A stretch of 64,000 bases of DNA from Eleginops maclovinus. Taxonomy: Eukaryota > Chordata > Actinopteri > Perciformes > Eleginopidae. The position numbers and the translations under genes were made by a program. Location: positions 9,071,155-9,135,154 of the forward strand of contig NC_086365.1 of NCBI RefSeq assembly GCF_036324505.1. The letters run 5' to 3'. The notes below the pieces were generated by a model. The model did not search any database, was not told the origin of the DNA, and saw nothing but the letters and a program-made list of their open reading frames with translations. Shown piece by piece: positions 45,306 to 57,855 of this stretch; position 1 is the stretch's first letter; the number at the start of each line of letters is the position of its first letter.

Positions 45306-45320
45306 TCACTAGGTGGCAGT
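45306..45320 (+). promoter_or_regulatory. CTCF-like motif
   Basis: Reads TCACTAGGTGGCAGT, a match to the CTCF core in plus orientation, opposite to the other four such sites in the window. Confidence 0.4.
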
Positions 45321-47539
45321 TGTGTTCAAAGCCTGAGAGAGCAGAGTCACGACTGACGTTATTATTGACTTTCTGACCTTATTTCTGTAGTTCCCTCGCT
45401 TTTTTACATACCCAGACCATATACATCATAAACACACATGCTATTGAAGAAACCTATTGTATGGTATGTCACAGTACCTGCAGGGGTACTGTCATTTGTG
45501 AAATCACAGTACTTTCTGCTTCATAGAAAAATAATCCAATGTCCAAACTATAACAAGGTCTAACACATTTTTTATGTTACTGTTTTGTTACTTTTTTACA
45601 CGATATGCATCAAAGCATGTCAATAAAACTGTAGCTTTGGGAAGTTAATATGAACTTCAGTCCACTGAATTATATTTACACCCTTAATAGTTTATAAAAT
45701 AAAAACTGCAGTGATAATATTACCCCACAGTCATAAAATAGTTTTGAACAAAGGTTATATTCAGAGAAACATGATACAGTTAAAATAAATGAGCATTTAT
45801 ATAGTGAATGATGGATGTAAACTGGGGGGACTCAAACAGTTTTCATATATTGTCAATTTTTGGTTAGTTTTCAAATCAAGAATTCCCCTAAATCCCTGAG
45901 GACAACTGTAATTGAGGTTGAAAGACTTGTTTGCAGAAAAAGACCATGCAGTTCCTTGAGCTCAGGCACGTGTGGTTTAATTTGCACACCAACACAGCAA
46001 TCCAAGACTGTAGCATTCAGAAAATTACAAAAAATAGTTTTCTGTCAATTACCAGCTGTGTTTTCTTATGAGGACACCACAATGATATCATTAACAATAT
46101 CCAGTTACAGGGTCAGCTGGCATGTATGAAGATAGGGCAGCTGGAAGACTGAAGTATTTATAAGAAAAAAGGTTGAAGTGGAGGCTGCCATGGTTTCACT
46201 GCACAATGGAAAAGGTGCGGTTGAATCTCCTTCCCCCTCACGAAGCAGCCGTGAATCGCCCTGAAAAGATATCTGGATGTCCTCCTCACTTTTAACATGA
46301 AGTAGGCCAGTGTGTTTTTAAATGACGGCGAGATGTTTGCATGCTGGATCTTTGCATCCTTAGATTTCTGTTACACACCATGTTCAGGACTCACTAAGCA
46401 TCAAGAGGGCCTTTGGGACTGTTGTGGTGATTTATGTTCAAGGTTTTATGAGCCAGATGTCATTGCATTCACATATGACCTGGAAAGAACCAAATTAACA
46501 CAAAATCTCTTAATTTTCAAATCAGTTTTTCTAATTCCTTTCCTTTTTTTCAACTTACAAATTGGAATACAAACTAGCAATCCTGTCCATTGCTATATTT
46601 TATTGCGATGTTTTGGTACTAGATTCATCTGGAAAATGCTTAGTGATAATGAAATGCTTTTTTTAATAGGAAGTCTTCAAATCTGCATCATCAATTGCAT
46701 TTGGCACTAGAACAATATAATAAAACACTCGATCATAATAAATATTGAGCTAATATCAGAGTGAAGATTACTATCAAATGAAAGTTGAAATGCTAATAAA
46801 ATAAAATGCTGAATATATTCAGAAATACACATTCCCAAACAAAGCAGCAAAAATCGAGAGCAACTTGGGATACATTTACATGGCAGAAGAAAAATCAATA
46901 GAAACATTAGTATAAATTATTTACAAATGATTGTTTTTTCCACTAACTGAATTTACACATTTAATGATTGGGACAAAACACATACGTGGGTATAAGACAC
47001 TGCTATTATACCAAATGTGGAACTATTTTGATCTGTTATATAACAAAGGCTACTAATAAAAAAATAAAAACGTACAGTATGTTCTCATACATCTGTGGTC
47101 AGTTACAGAGCATTTTGTGTGAGCGTGCATGCATATATGAATATTAAATGTGGAATAATGTGTGCAATAACAATAAAGCCATTATTTTCTATACTATTCT
47201 GTCACAAGTAGGGCAAATGATAATTTATTGTAATTAAAAGCTGTTTTTACATCTGAGCACAAGTAGTCATTGTTTCTGTAGTGGGAGTGATATTTCATAA
47301 ATTATATTTATAAGCAGTTTCTATAAAAATTCATACAGTTTAATGTACACAAATAGGGGCTTCAGTGTTAGACTGATTACAAACAGCATCAGGAGTAAAA
47401 TGAGTAGAGACATAAAATGAGCCTAATTATTTATTGAAACTCACTATAACAATAATATTGTTGGACTTATTCATGTTTCAGAACCATTTATATTATTTTA
47501 TTATATTTTACTGTTTTTATTTGGTGTGATGACACTCAG

Positions 47540-47619
47540 GTGAGGCTGTGGCCCCGCCCCCAGCAGCCGGAGCGCTCTGATTGGCTGATTCGAAACACTC
47601 AGACACGCAGCAGCAGCAG
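47540..47619 (+). promoter_or_regulatory. gas2l3: GAS2L3 promoter with GC box, CCAAT box and CHR-like site
   Basis: Within 60 bases lie a GC box (CCCCGCCCCC, about 47,552-47,561), an inverted CCAAT box (ATTGG, 47,580-47,584) and TTCGAA (47,589-47,594), which fits the CHR consensus TTYGAA. CCAAT plus CHR is the layout of G2/M genes controlled by DREAM/B-MYB, and mammalian GAS2L3 is a known DREAM target. Linking this promoter to GAS2L3 rests on strand and position, with no transcript evidence. Confidence 0.55.
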
Positions 47620-47730
47620 AGAGTAAAAGGAACTCCCGATCACTGGAGAGCAACTGTGGATTTTGACATATGCTTTTGACACTGGGACTCACTGTTTACA
47701 TCTGCTCCTCTGTACCCATCACTGTTGCTG
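47620..47730 (+). other. gas2l3: Probable GAS2L3 noncoding first exon
   Basis: Ends at a perfect donor (GCTG|GTAAGT, GT at 47,731) shortly after the promoter. The start is approximate. It would splice to the exon at 57,800. Confidence 0.5.
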
Positions 47731-48036
47731 GTAAGTCTGAAACTTTACTACTTCAATTTAACGTGAAGAAACGGGTGGTTTAGTGTATTCAAAAGTTTTC
47801 GTCTTTAAGGAAACTCCTCCTGTTTCTTCCCCAAAAATCCATGAGGGAGCCGCGTGGAAGCTGAGAGCAGACAGGGTGTGTTTTAAATCCCATAAAGATG
47901 TGCAATCTACCAGGAGTTTGACATAGGATGGAAATTATGATATTTTATCAATGATTTTTAGCTAGTTTAAGGTATTGTTTCGGTTGTTGTGATAATGCAT
48001 CTGATATTTACCAAGTCACAATACAATTTAAACTAA

Positions 48037-48042
<6 letters not shown>

Positions 48043-48111
<69 letters not shown>
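48043..48111. repeat. CA/GT microsatellite
   Basis: A run of about 34 CA units, nearly pure. It lies about 310 bases downstream of the probable GAS2L3 first exon. Confidence 0.95.
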
Positions 48112-48116
<5 letters not shown>

Positions 48117-49651
48117 GTGGCAGGTGGGAATAAACTGCTGAAAGAGTAATTAGCTGTTGTGTGTTGCATGATGATACAGTGAGGTTACAGAGGGTTGGAT
48201 GAATGTTGACTTATTAAATAATTGATGTGTTGACAACTAATTTGATACTGAAATTATTGGTTTTAGTAATAAAAGTACATTCTCTGATAGCAGAATGTGA
48301 ACATTTTCTGGTTTCTTTTCTCCTCTATAACAGTGGTCATTTGTGGAAGTCATCTTGAGATTTGAAAATCAGTGGACATTTCCACATTTTCTGACCCTAA
48401 TTTAGACCAAAACGGAAACAATTAATTAATGACCAAGATAACTGTTAGGTGAGAGGTAGATTTACTCTCAGATTAGATTCAGTGATCAGTTAAATGTACT
48501 CCCAGATTTAAAATCTTAAGTGTCTTAAAGCTGCACTAAGCTAGGTATTGATATCAAAACACTCCAGGTTATCAGCCACAGTCACATGTTGAATTGGCCA
48601 CAACCTAATTCACTGAGTTATTAGTCAGTCTGAGTCACTCATGAGTCAAAATTAAGTGTTTTCTAACAAGCACCAAGGATATACCCTTTCATACTGTACT
48701 GCATAGTATACTGCACAAAGCTGTCAATACACAACAACCCAATTCCAACTTTATAATGACCATCTGCCTGATCTTTGGCATCAGGCCTCACAGCTTGGGC
48801 TCCCGAAGGAAGTTCAGACTGATACACACACTGGCACACACACACATGCACACACACCAGCTGAGACAAAGCAGGCTTAATGAGTTAAACATGCACGTGG
48901 GCACATATGGGCTGGATACTGCGTGTGTTGACACAATGGAGGGGGATAATGAAATCTAGGATTACCCCTCATTTATTTTGTATGTGTGGGTATTGTTATT
49001 TAGGTGCATATGTGTAGATACTTTACAGGGTTGGTTTACGGTTGCATCACTAACATTAGTATGACCTTAATGGGTCATTTTTGTATTATTTTGATGGGAT
49101 GTATGAATTTATTGTGAATCTTTAAAGTTGTTGGTTTAAAATCACTTCAACTAGGGCCTCAAGGCGCAAACTGCTTCCATCTGGTTTTTCATATACCTGG
49201 CAAGGTATCCTAAAACAAACACAGAGTTATAACACTGATACCAACAGCATGTTCAAAGACTGGGCTGATGATTAACATACTGATATTGTCATTATTGTGC
49301 AACTGTTAAAGTTTGTTCAGTCATTACAGATATCTTCTTGAACAGAGCTGTGGGTCTCTGGGGAGTTGCTTGCTCTAATATAACATAACCCAACCTTAGG
49401 AGAAAAGAAAATACAACTTTTGTGGCAGTGAATATAACATGTATCTAACAATGGCAACTATTACTAGTACTGCAGTAAAGTGCGTCTTTAGTTTAAGTTT
49501 CCTTTGTTTCTTTTCAAATGTCACCTTGTTAAAAGATATATAGTTTATAAATCACTATTTATGGGGTTGTTACTATATTTCTGCTTACAGGAGATTTAAG
49601 GGTCACCAACACTGAGGCCTATTAAGGTGAAAGGTAATACAGTTTTTAACC

Positions 49652-49690
49652 CCCCCCCCACACACACACATACACACACACACACACACC
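49652..49690. repeat. Short CA microsatellite after a C run
   Basis: A run of nine C is followed by about 15 CA units with one TA interruption. Confidence 0.85.
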
Positions 49691-50617
49691 TTCCCAACAA
49701 ACACTAACTAGGATGATTATGTGACAAACAAACGTGGCTAATAAGGCTGAGCCTGACGACCCCTTGACCTTTCATGTCCTCTTGTCCTGACCTTCTGTGA
49801 AGAGTAGGGGAGGGCCAGCATGGCTGTTTGGGCGACAGAGGCTTATCTGAACTGACCCCCATCAAGCTTTTGTTTATGGGTGTTTGTGGATAACAGATCC
49901 TCCATTATCGACCAAACCGTGTTATCGTTTGCTGTAAAGAAGATATCCCGTGAAGTGTGATCCCTGAAGGAAGGGTGATTATCTCATTTTGACAATAAAG
50001 AAGCATCCCAGTGCTGCTTTACCGCTGATTGTATCCTGGTACGCTCATGTGTCAATGGTTTCACGTCCCAGTGCATTCATTTAATGAACGCATGATATGA
50101 TGCACAGTTCATTATGGGAAGACCATCAATTACGTAACTTTTGAGGAAAACTCAACAGTCTAGTTGGTGTGCTCTGTTCCAGTATTTTAAACTGCCAGCC
50201 CTCATGATGACTGAGCTGCCTCTGAAGCAGTTTTCAGCTTGAATGATGCATGTTTTTGCTGTTTGGCTGAACTGTTGGCTGACATCATGTTGGCATGGGC
50301 AAATAAGGAGGAACACTCTGAACATGGAAACTTTTAACTGTAAGATTGGGCTTTTCAGTTGGCAAGGACTGGCTCCATGATGAAACTCTGTTGGAGAAGT
50401 GCCTTGTGTTCAGGCTTCAGCTCCAAAACTAGGTTAAATATGTTGAAAACGGAGGAGATATTAACCCTAAAGCTTAGCGGTATGTATGTGTTTCAAACAA
50501 ACACAGCATATGATGTGTCACCTGACTGCATCACACAGCCCCTTCATTCATATGATTCCATAAATTGTGTTGCAAGACAGTGCTCACCTTACAGTCTGGT
50601 CAGTTCTCCTGTCAAAC

Positions 50618-51941
50618 ATTCAAGGTTTCAAGGTTTTATTTGTCATATGCACAGCATATACAACGTATATGTTGGCAATAAAAATCTTATATCCCATGCT
50701 CCTCCAACAACTCAACATACATGGTGCAAATAAGATAAATAAATAGTGCAAAAAGAGTGAAAAATATTTACAATATCAACAATAAAGATTTGAGGATGTG
50801 AAATATATACATATGTGGAATACATTGAAACTATTTAAATACTTTACACTGTTGAATGAGGAGGTATGGACAGATGCATATATTACGTATAACAGATGTA
50901 TATGGCATATGTATAATATATAGATATGTGTACTATAAACAGATATGTATGGCAGATGTGTATAATATATATATATATATATATGTATGTGTGTACTATA
51001 AACAGATTTGAGTAGACATTCACACAGCTCAGGAGTTCAGCAGTCTTATAGCCTGTGGTATAAAACTGTCTCTGAGTCTGGTGGTCTTGGTCCGGTCTGC
51101 CAGACGGCAGCAGACAGAACAGATTGTTGCTGGGGTGATGGGGGTCCTTTAATATCCTACCGGCCTTCTTCCTACACCGCTGACTGTAGAGGTCCTCCAT
51201 GGATGGCAGCTCGGTCCTGGTGATGTGCTGAGCAGTTTTCACCACCCTCTGTAGAGTCTTACGGTTGAGGGCGGTGCAACTGCCATACCAGGCGGTGATG
51301 CAGCCAGTCAGGATACTCTCGATGGTGCATCTATAGAAGTTGCAGAGTATCCTGGAGTCCATGTTGAACTTCCGCAGCCTGTGGAGGAAGAAGAGCCGCT
51401 GTCGAGCCGTCTTGGATATGACCCTGGTGTGATGTGTCCATGTCAGGTCCTCACTGATGTTTACCCCGAGGAACCTGAAGCTGCTGACTCTCTCCACAGG
51501 AGTCCCGTCGATGGTGATGGGTGTATGTGCCTCTCTCTGCCTCTTCCTGTAGTCCACAATCAGCTCCTTTGTTTTGCTGACGTTGAGATGGAGGTTGTTG
51601 TCCCGGCACCAAGATGTCAGGGCTCTGACCTCCTCTCTGTACGCCATCTCGTCGCCGTCTGTCATCAGGCCGATGACGGTCATGTCGTCAGCAAACTTGA
51701 TGATGGTGTTGGAGCTGTGTGTGGCCACGCAGTCGTGCGTGAACAGGGAGTAGAGGAGAGGGCTGAGCACGCAACCCTGAGGGGCTCCGGTGTTGAGGGT
51801 CAAGGTGGAGGATGTGATGTTCCCCATCCGCACTGCCTGGGATCTGCCCGTTAGGAAGCTCATGATCCAGTCACAGAGGGCGCTGTTGAGCCCAAGGTCC
51901 CTGAGCTTAATGATGAGACTTGAGCTCACTGTCTCACTCAC
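50618..51941 (-). mobile_element. L2-type LINE, 5' truncated
   Basis: A 352-codon frame (51,941-50,883) encodes the second half of a reverse transcriptase: NTGAPQGCVLSPLLYSLFTH, then the catalytic FADD box (IIKFADDMTVIGLMTDGD), then DNNLHLNVSKTKELIVDYRK and FRFLGVNISEDLTWTHHT. The endonuclease and N-terminal RT are missing. The 3' end carries short TTGAACC-like repeats next to an AATAAA. It lies antisense in GAS2L3 intron 1. The clade is assigned from remembered fish elements. Confidence 0.9.
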
Positions 51942-54900
51942 TGTTTGGATATACTCTTCAAAAAATGTGCAAGTATTGCTTTCCTTTTTATTTTTTGCTG
52001 TTGGAAAAGTTGTGAGAAAGCCAGATGGGCTTTGGTAAGTTTAGAGATCACTGTGAAATGTTACGTCTGTTTCAACCGACATATTGTGTAAGGATACAGG
52101 ATGGACTGGACATCAAATTCAGTGGTAGAAACACGAAAATAGGCTACTTTAAAAAAAAAAGTGAAACAAATGAAATTATGCTTCAATTGATTGGTTCAAC
52201 TACAGTAGTGTTTACACCAGAAATGAACTGCGCCAGAGTTCACTTGAAGAAGCTTAAAGACATAAACATTTGAGAGCGATTGTTTGGTCCACATCAGCTG
52301 ATGTAAAAGCTCAAGTCAGCAACATGCTTTGGGTGATCTGATTGTATCTTGTGTCCGATTCAAGGAAATTCTTGTTTGGCGTCTTACATGCAGAAGTCTG
52401 TGAGCTGCAAACTGATGGTCTCTTTGTTTTCCCTGGCCTGGAATCAGCTTGCACTGATCCTCTGCTGGTTAAGGTTATTGCAGGAAGGGCAAGAGGCCTG
52501 ATCCTGAGACAGCAGTGGGTGGTTTTGAATCCCCAGAATGACCCGGTGGCATGTAGTGAGATGTGGATTAGCGTCAACAAATCAAAATGGGATTGGCAGG
52601 TGGCTCCCACTCTTTCAAGCCTTTAAGATGGACTTTACTCCCTGTCTCACCTCTGAGAGAGGGAGAAGGCCCAGAAATGTGTTAATCCCGCTTGAAAGAG
52701 GGATAGTCTTTGGAAAGCCATGAAGAGCAAGCTTGTACAGGCCCAAGGGCGACTGATTTACTTTAAAAAGTAAAGTTTCAGTGAATGTATTGCTCAGTTC
52801 AACAGCAGGCCGCTGTATTTACTCTTTCTTTCTCCTCGACTGAATGAATTTCCCTCTCAACACAGTGCAGCCGGACCCCATCTGTAATGAAAAGGGGAGG
52901 CCAGGCTTTAATGAAATGCTCCGGTGACAGGGTAATTAAGTCCAGACACAAAGGGCTCAGCAGGAAGGAGTTTAATAGAGGAGGAGTTTGTATTCTCCTG
53001 GGGGAAGTTTGGACTAGCAGAACCCTTTTGGACTGCAGGAGGTTGCAGTCTCTTAACACTGCGGGCACTGGGTACACACACTCAGCTATTACTCATGCGT
53101 CTCTCTCTGCTCAACTTATCAAATTAAATAGCTAAAAATTCCTTTTCACTTAAAACCTCTTAGATCAAGCTCATTTCCCACAGGAGAAAAAACACTATCA
53201 TCTGGTCTTCATTGAGAAAGGTTAAAATCTGCATTCATTCCCTGGACAAATGATTCTCCAGTAGTTATTGGTGAGAGAAACACAACATCCAGATATACAC
53301 TTACATTTTCAACCCTTTTTCAGTGCCATGCTAAAAGCTGTTATAGGTAAAAGTTGATGTGAGACATTATGGGAAGTTTTGAAGTAAGCAGAGCAGCGCC
53401 GCCATCTATAACACGTGCTCTAATTGTGTTACCTTCCAGAGAATAGTATGATAAATCATTACTTTCTCTGAGCACTTGCAAAGACCCCTGGAGGTTCCTA
53501 AAACTGCACATGGCCAGCTTTGGTTTTATTTTTTGACCCCTGTTGTCTCTGTCTTCATTCCCCTGAAACAATTGGATATCAAAAAGACGTCACAGCACGA
53601 ATCATCTACCTTTAACTTACATAATGTGTTCTGATTTCTTTTTTGCTCTTACGCATGGTTGCCCGTAGTGCCGCAGGCGGTATGATTGCGCCACGTGCTG
53701 TGTGTTGTGATGACGGAGCGTCGTGGAGGTGGATGCACTCAACTGTCTGGAATAGCGCTGATCCTCTTAAATGATTACTAGCTATACGAGCAGGGAGCGA
53801 GAGATGCGACCTGCGTGGGTAACATGCGGACAGATGTCCCAACCCCTCCCGCAAAAAAAAACACACACACACACACAGAGCATCTAAGTTTAGTTGGGGC
53901 TACAGGGACACTCGTACTAGATCCCTTTCCTTTGATAGGTTCCAAGTCCATTATTCCGCTCATTTATACCTACACAAAGGCAATTCCTTTTATTTATTCA
54001 GCACTTTTTCAGGGCAGGAAGTAGATGGTGTGTTGAGTAAGGAGGAAAATAGGCCTCTTATTAAGGAAAGTTAGCTCTCTACTTGTGATTGTATGTGTAA
54101 TATAAGTTAAAGATGTTTCATTTTCTGTTTCTGAATGCATGTGGAATCCCTAGAAGTCAGATAACATATCAATCTATCTTGCCAGTGGAAAAGCAGTTAC
54201 AACAATTAGTATTGAATTTGTTTATAACACTGAATAAAGCGTAAAATCTGCAGTTTCTGTTATGCAAAAATATTTGTAGCAGCAATGCTTTTATAAATAT
54301 AACATCTGTAAGTGCCATCTGAGGTTAATGCTTGAAAAGTGGGTAAATCCATGCAGTCTGGAGATGGTTTCGGAAACCAGCTACAAAGCTCTTATTTCAC
54401 TCAAAACCAGAATTACCAGTTTTTCATCCCAAACCTGACCTGGGTCTTTAGGATCATAGATTTACGTGACTCAGTTAACCATAATGAGGCTTTAGAAATA
54501 TAGCAATGGCTCAAATGTGCACCTGAACAAAAGCTACTGTTTGGTGAATGGAGAATTAGGGTTGTTGGGAAGTTGAAACTTCCCACTTTGTTCTACGAAC
54601 GGGGCTTTTACCAAGACGCCCAAAATACCTTTGTTGATATAAAGTAAAGCTCCATCATGAGCTTGACGATGTAAGTTAATCCCCAAAGAGGCTGGGCTGC
54701 GTTTGACAGACCTAGAGACTTAAAATATTAGTTCACAAAAACTGTCAAGTCTTCCGAAGGTTACATCTTGCTAAGAGAATCAGCGAGGTGACGGAGGAAA
54801 CGGCACATTTCAGATGGATGGCAGAAGAGTGCCAGCATTGTCGAGTGTTTTTTATCCAGGCGACCGTTGGGGAATGTGCGTGGTTGTGCTCGGTGTCACT

Positions 54901-56179
54901 GTGTCAAGCCCTGCCCTTTCAGCATGCCGCGCCTAAGTTCACCACCATTATAAAACATGTTTTGTCCCTGCGTCCCCCTTTTTGGCTCGGTTCTCTCTCC
55001 CTCCTCTGTGCTTGACATTTGACTGTGTGAGGGTGCCTTTGGTCCCTGTAGCAAGTGTGCTGGGCCCCAGATGCACACAACTGGAGTCCAGAGCCAAAGA
55101 TTTGCCCTTTGTCCTTTTGCGTTGTTGAGTGTAAGGCTTTTTGCACGCATAAATGCTGAGAAGAATCAGAGCAATCACAGACCGCTTCCCTTTTTTCTGA
55201 AATCCTTAATGTCATCATTCCATCACTGTTTTAAAATATTCCTCTTTGTATCCTTGAGGAAATTGCTTAAAAATCCACCATTTGCCACAGATCAAGTTTT
55301 TCCAGTAATTTCTCTATCAATGACATTTCCATTCTCTTACCTTCACAATGTATTCTCATGAGTTTCCTATGCGATTGATCCTGAAAACTTGGATTTTTTG
55401 AGAGCAAGATTAATAACTTGGAGCATGTTGAGCTATCTTTTACCAAACATCCAGGATACTTTGAAGAATTCAGGCTGTTTTAGGGATTCACTTATTCTCT
55501 AGTGCCCCAGGACCATTGATATTTAACAGGATGTTCACAGAATGAGCTCTGTCATCAGCCTTACTGCACCGCATTAGAGCAGCTGCGGAAAACCAACATC
55601 TGTCGATAGCATGACGTCATGTATTTTGTTCTTCTTTGCTTCCTGAGAGTTTCCTCTCTCCAAGGCAACTTGTTGAAACTCTTTCCACATGGTGTCATCT
55701 CTTGGAGTTGCTGGATTTAGCAAAAACCATAATCAGGATGACACTTGTGATGGTGATGATATTGCCTAAAAAGTCAAATCCACAAAGCGTGGCAAAGAGA
55801 CGGGGTCCAAGACGTGTTTCCATATGGGTGGTTGGGTGACAGTTTGCCCCAACCGACAGTCAGGCAGGGATCATGGAGCTTTTCATAAATCGTTGAAAGT
55901 TGTAATTAAAATTGGATTAATCGCTCAGACCTTTAATCTTTCTTGATATGAACAACCCTAAAAAAAAACAGAAGGAAATCTTATTTTGCTTCCCACACCA
56001 AACTTATTGCTGGTGCTGGAGGTGGAAGATGAAAAGGAAGTGGAGGTAACTTCCCCCTCCCCTTTTCTATCCTTCTCGTGTGTGTTGGAGAGGATGGCAA
56101 GCTAACAAAACAATGGAGGCTTTGTGAGAGGGTCCCGCCGTGACAGGATTGTTGGGGGAAGCAGGGGGGTGGCTGGGGC

Positions 56180-56432
56180 TTAGCGAAGCAAAGCCACTTC
56201 ATTAGTCAGGGTTCTCCCTTTGCACCTCCTCCTCCTCCCATCCATCCTCCCTCCCTGTCAGTCCCTCGCTGCCTTCCCTTCCCTTGCTCACTCGTGGGAG
56301 CCGCTCTGACTGGACAGTACGCTGCGTAGCACAGGGTTTTTGACTCAGCATTGACGAAGATGTGCTGTTGAGGCTGATCGCAGTTGTTCGGCACAGTTTC
56401 CTAGCTTGGTACCGCACGCTTTCTGCTCTGAG
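56180..56432 (+). other. gas2l3: Possible alternative GAS2L3 first exon
   Basis: A GC-richer, C/T-rich patch ends at a consensus donor (CTGAG|GTAAGTTG, GT at 56,433), 1.4 kb before the exon with the GAS2L3 start codon. It may be a second promoter, or chance. Confidence 0.3.
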
Positions 56433-57799
56433 GTAAGTTGTCTTGTGCTGTCATCCTTCCCATCCCGTCCTTGAGCGCTGACTTGCATCTTCTCTGTCCT
56501 GAACTGCAGTTTTGGTGTCGGATGACGGCACACAGCTCTCTCAGGCAGGCCCCTGAAGCTTTAAGTGGTTTAAAAGGCATTTCTGGAATAGGATGCAAGA
56601 GTTTTTGTTGCCTCTCATATCAATTTCATCACTCTGTGTATGATGACATCAGTGGAAATCACCATGCTTCTGGAAGTTTCACAAAGCCGTTCTATAGTGC
56701 AATGTCAGGTTTATTTCAGGTGATATTTGTCCAGTGCAGAGCATGGGGGGGATGGTGCTGGTGTGAGAGTATTGCCTCAGCTGTGTTGACCAAATTATCA
56801 GTGTTATTAGAATCTACTTGCTTGTGATTGCTTTCTCCCCCCACCCACTGCCTCTCTTTGTCAAACACACACCCTCGGGGACGCTTGAGCGCCGGGGTAA
56901 TCCTTCACATCCTGTGTGGGAAAGGGCAGGGAGGAGCACTCGGAGTAACCTCATCACTTCCTCGTGAGAAAGTCTGATCTGCTAAAACTCACTTTGTGTC
57001 CAGAAAAAACAACAACATCCCGGCCGGTTTAAACCCAGTGGGCCGTTAGCAGCTTATTTCCTGTTCAGCGTTCGCATTCCATGGTCCTATATTTCTCAAC
57101 TTTCCCAGATGATTCACCAGGACACTTTGCCAAATTTCTATATAATTTCTTGAAAATTCATGACACATTCATAGGAAATTGGTGGACTTCTTGCAGAGGA
57201 AGCATCATGACAGTAAAGGTGCATTTGTACTCTAGCTTGGTAGAGGTATAACTGTAAAATTGGGGTAAATGATTTGAGTTATATTCCGTGTGTGCCCTGA
57301 ATGAAGCTTTAGTCATTGGGTGCGTCTTGCGGGTCATTCACAGTGCTTCTCATGTCTCCTTCTTTACCAGGAACTACGATACTTCTGTGTAGTGCTAAAT
57401 GCTAAATATATCACAAGATATAATGAATCTTAGTTGCTAAACTTCACCTTCATTGGGTTAAGTGGAAAAACCAATGTTGTATGGGTCAATACACATGGCA
57501 TGGTAGTGAACCAACATGAGAAACGGGACAGGACAATGTTCTTTACTGTACTCCATAAAATTGATGATGTCGTTTTCTTTTCTAGTTTGACATTTTGCAA
57601 AATGTACCAATTGGTTGTTCTCAGTTAGACATGAAGTATGGATATAGAACTGGGGATGCTTAGCTTAGTTTAGCTTAAATGGCATAAATATGTGTACCAG
57701 CTCGACCACCTGACTTTCCTTATTCACGCTCTGAACAGTAATGTGATAGAACTACGACAAACATCTGGATTTCATCTCTTCGTCTTTTTCTTTTCTCAG

Positions 57800-57855
57800 A
57801 ATGAAGAAGTGAATCCTGGGACATCGCAGTCATGGCTGTTCAGACGGGCATCCAG
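57800..57855 (+). CDS. gas2l3: GAS2L3 exon with start codon
   Basis: Acceptor TTTTCTCAG ends at 57,799. The ATG is at 57,832 and the coding part is MAVQTGIQ, ending at CAG|GTAGGC. The first 32 bases are 5' UTR. Confidence 0.85.

Larger units (their letters stand above)
40960..47530. other. AT-rich spacer between ARID2 and GAS2L3
   Basis: About 6.5 kb without a proven gene. It holds CTCF-like motifs (41,125 and 45,306), a TSS-like patch (42,300-42,760), and one coding-like segment (44,186-44,392). The rest is strongly AT-rich with only short chance frames. Confidence 0.55.
47731..57799 (+). other. gas2l3: Probable GAS2L3 intron 1
   Basis: A 10-kb intron with a CA microsatellite (48,043-48,111), a shorter CA array (49,655-49,689), an L2 LINE copy (50,618-51,941), and a possible alternative first exon ending at 56,432. 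Otherwise no gene was recognised. Confidence 0.45.
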
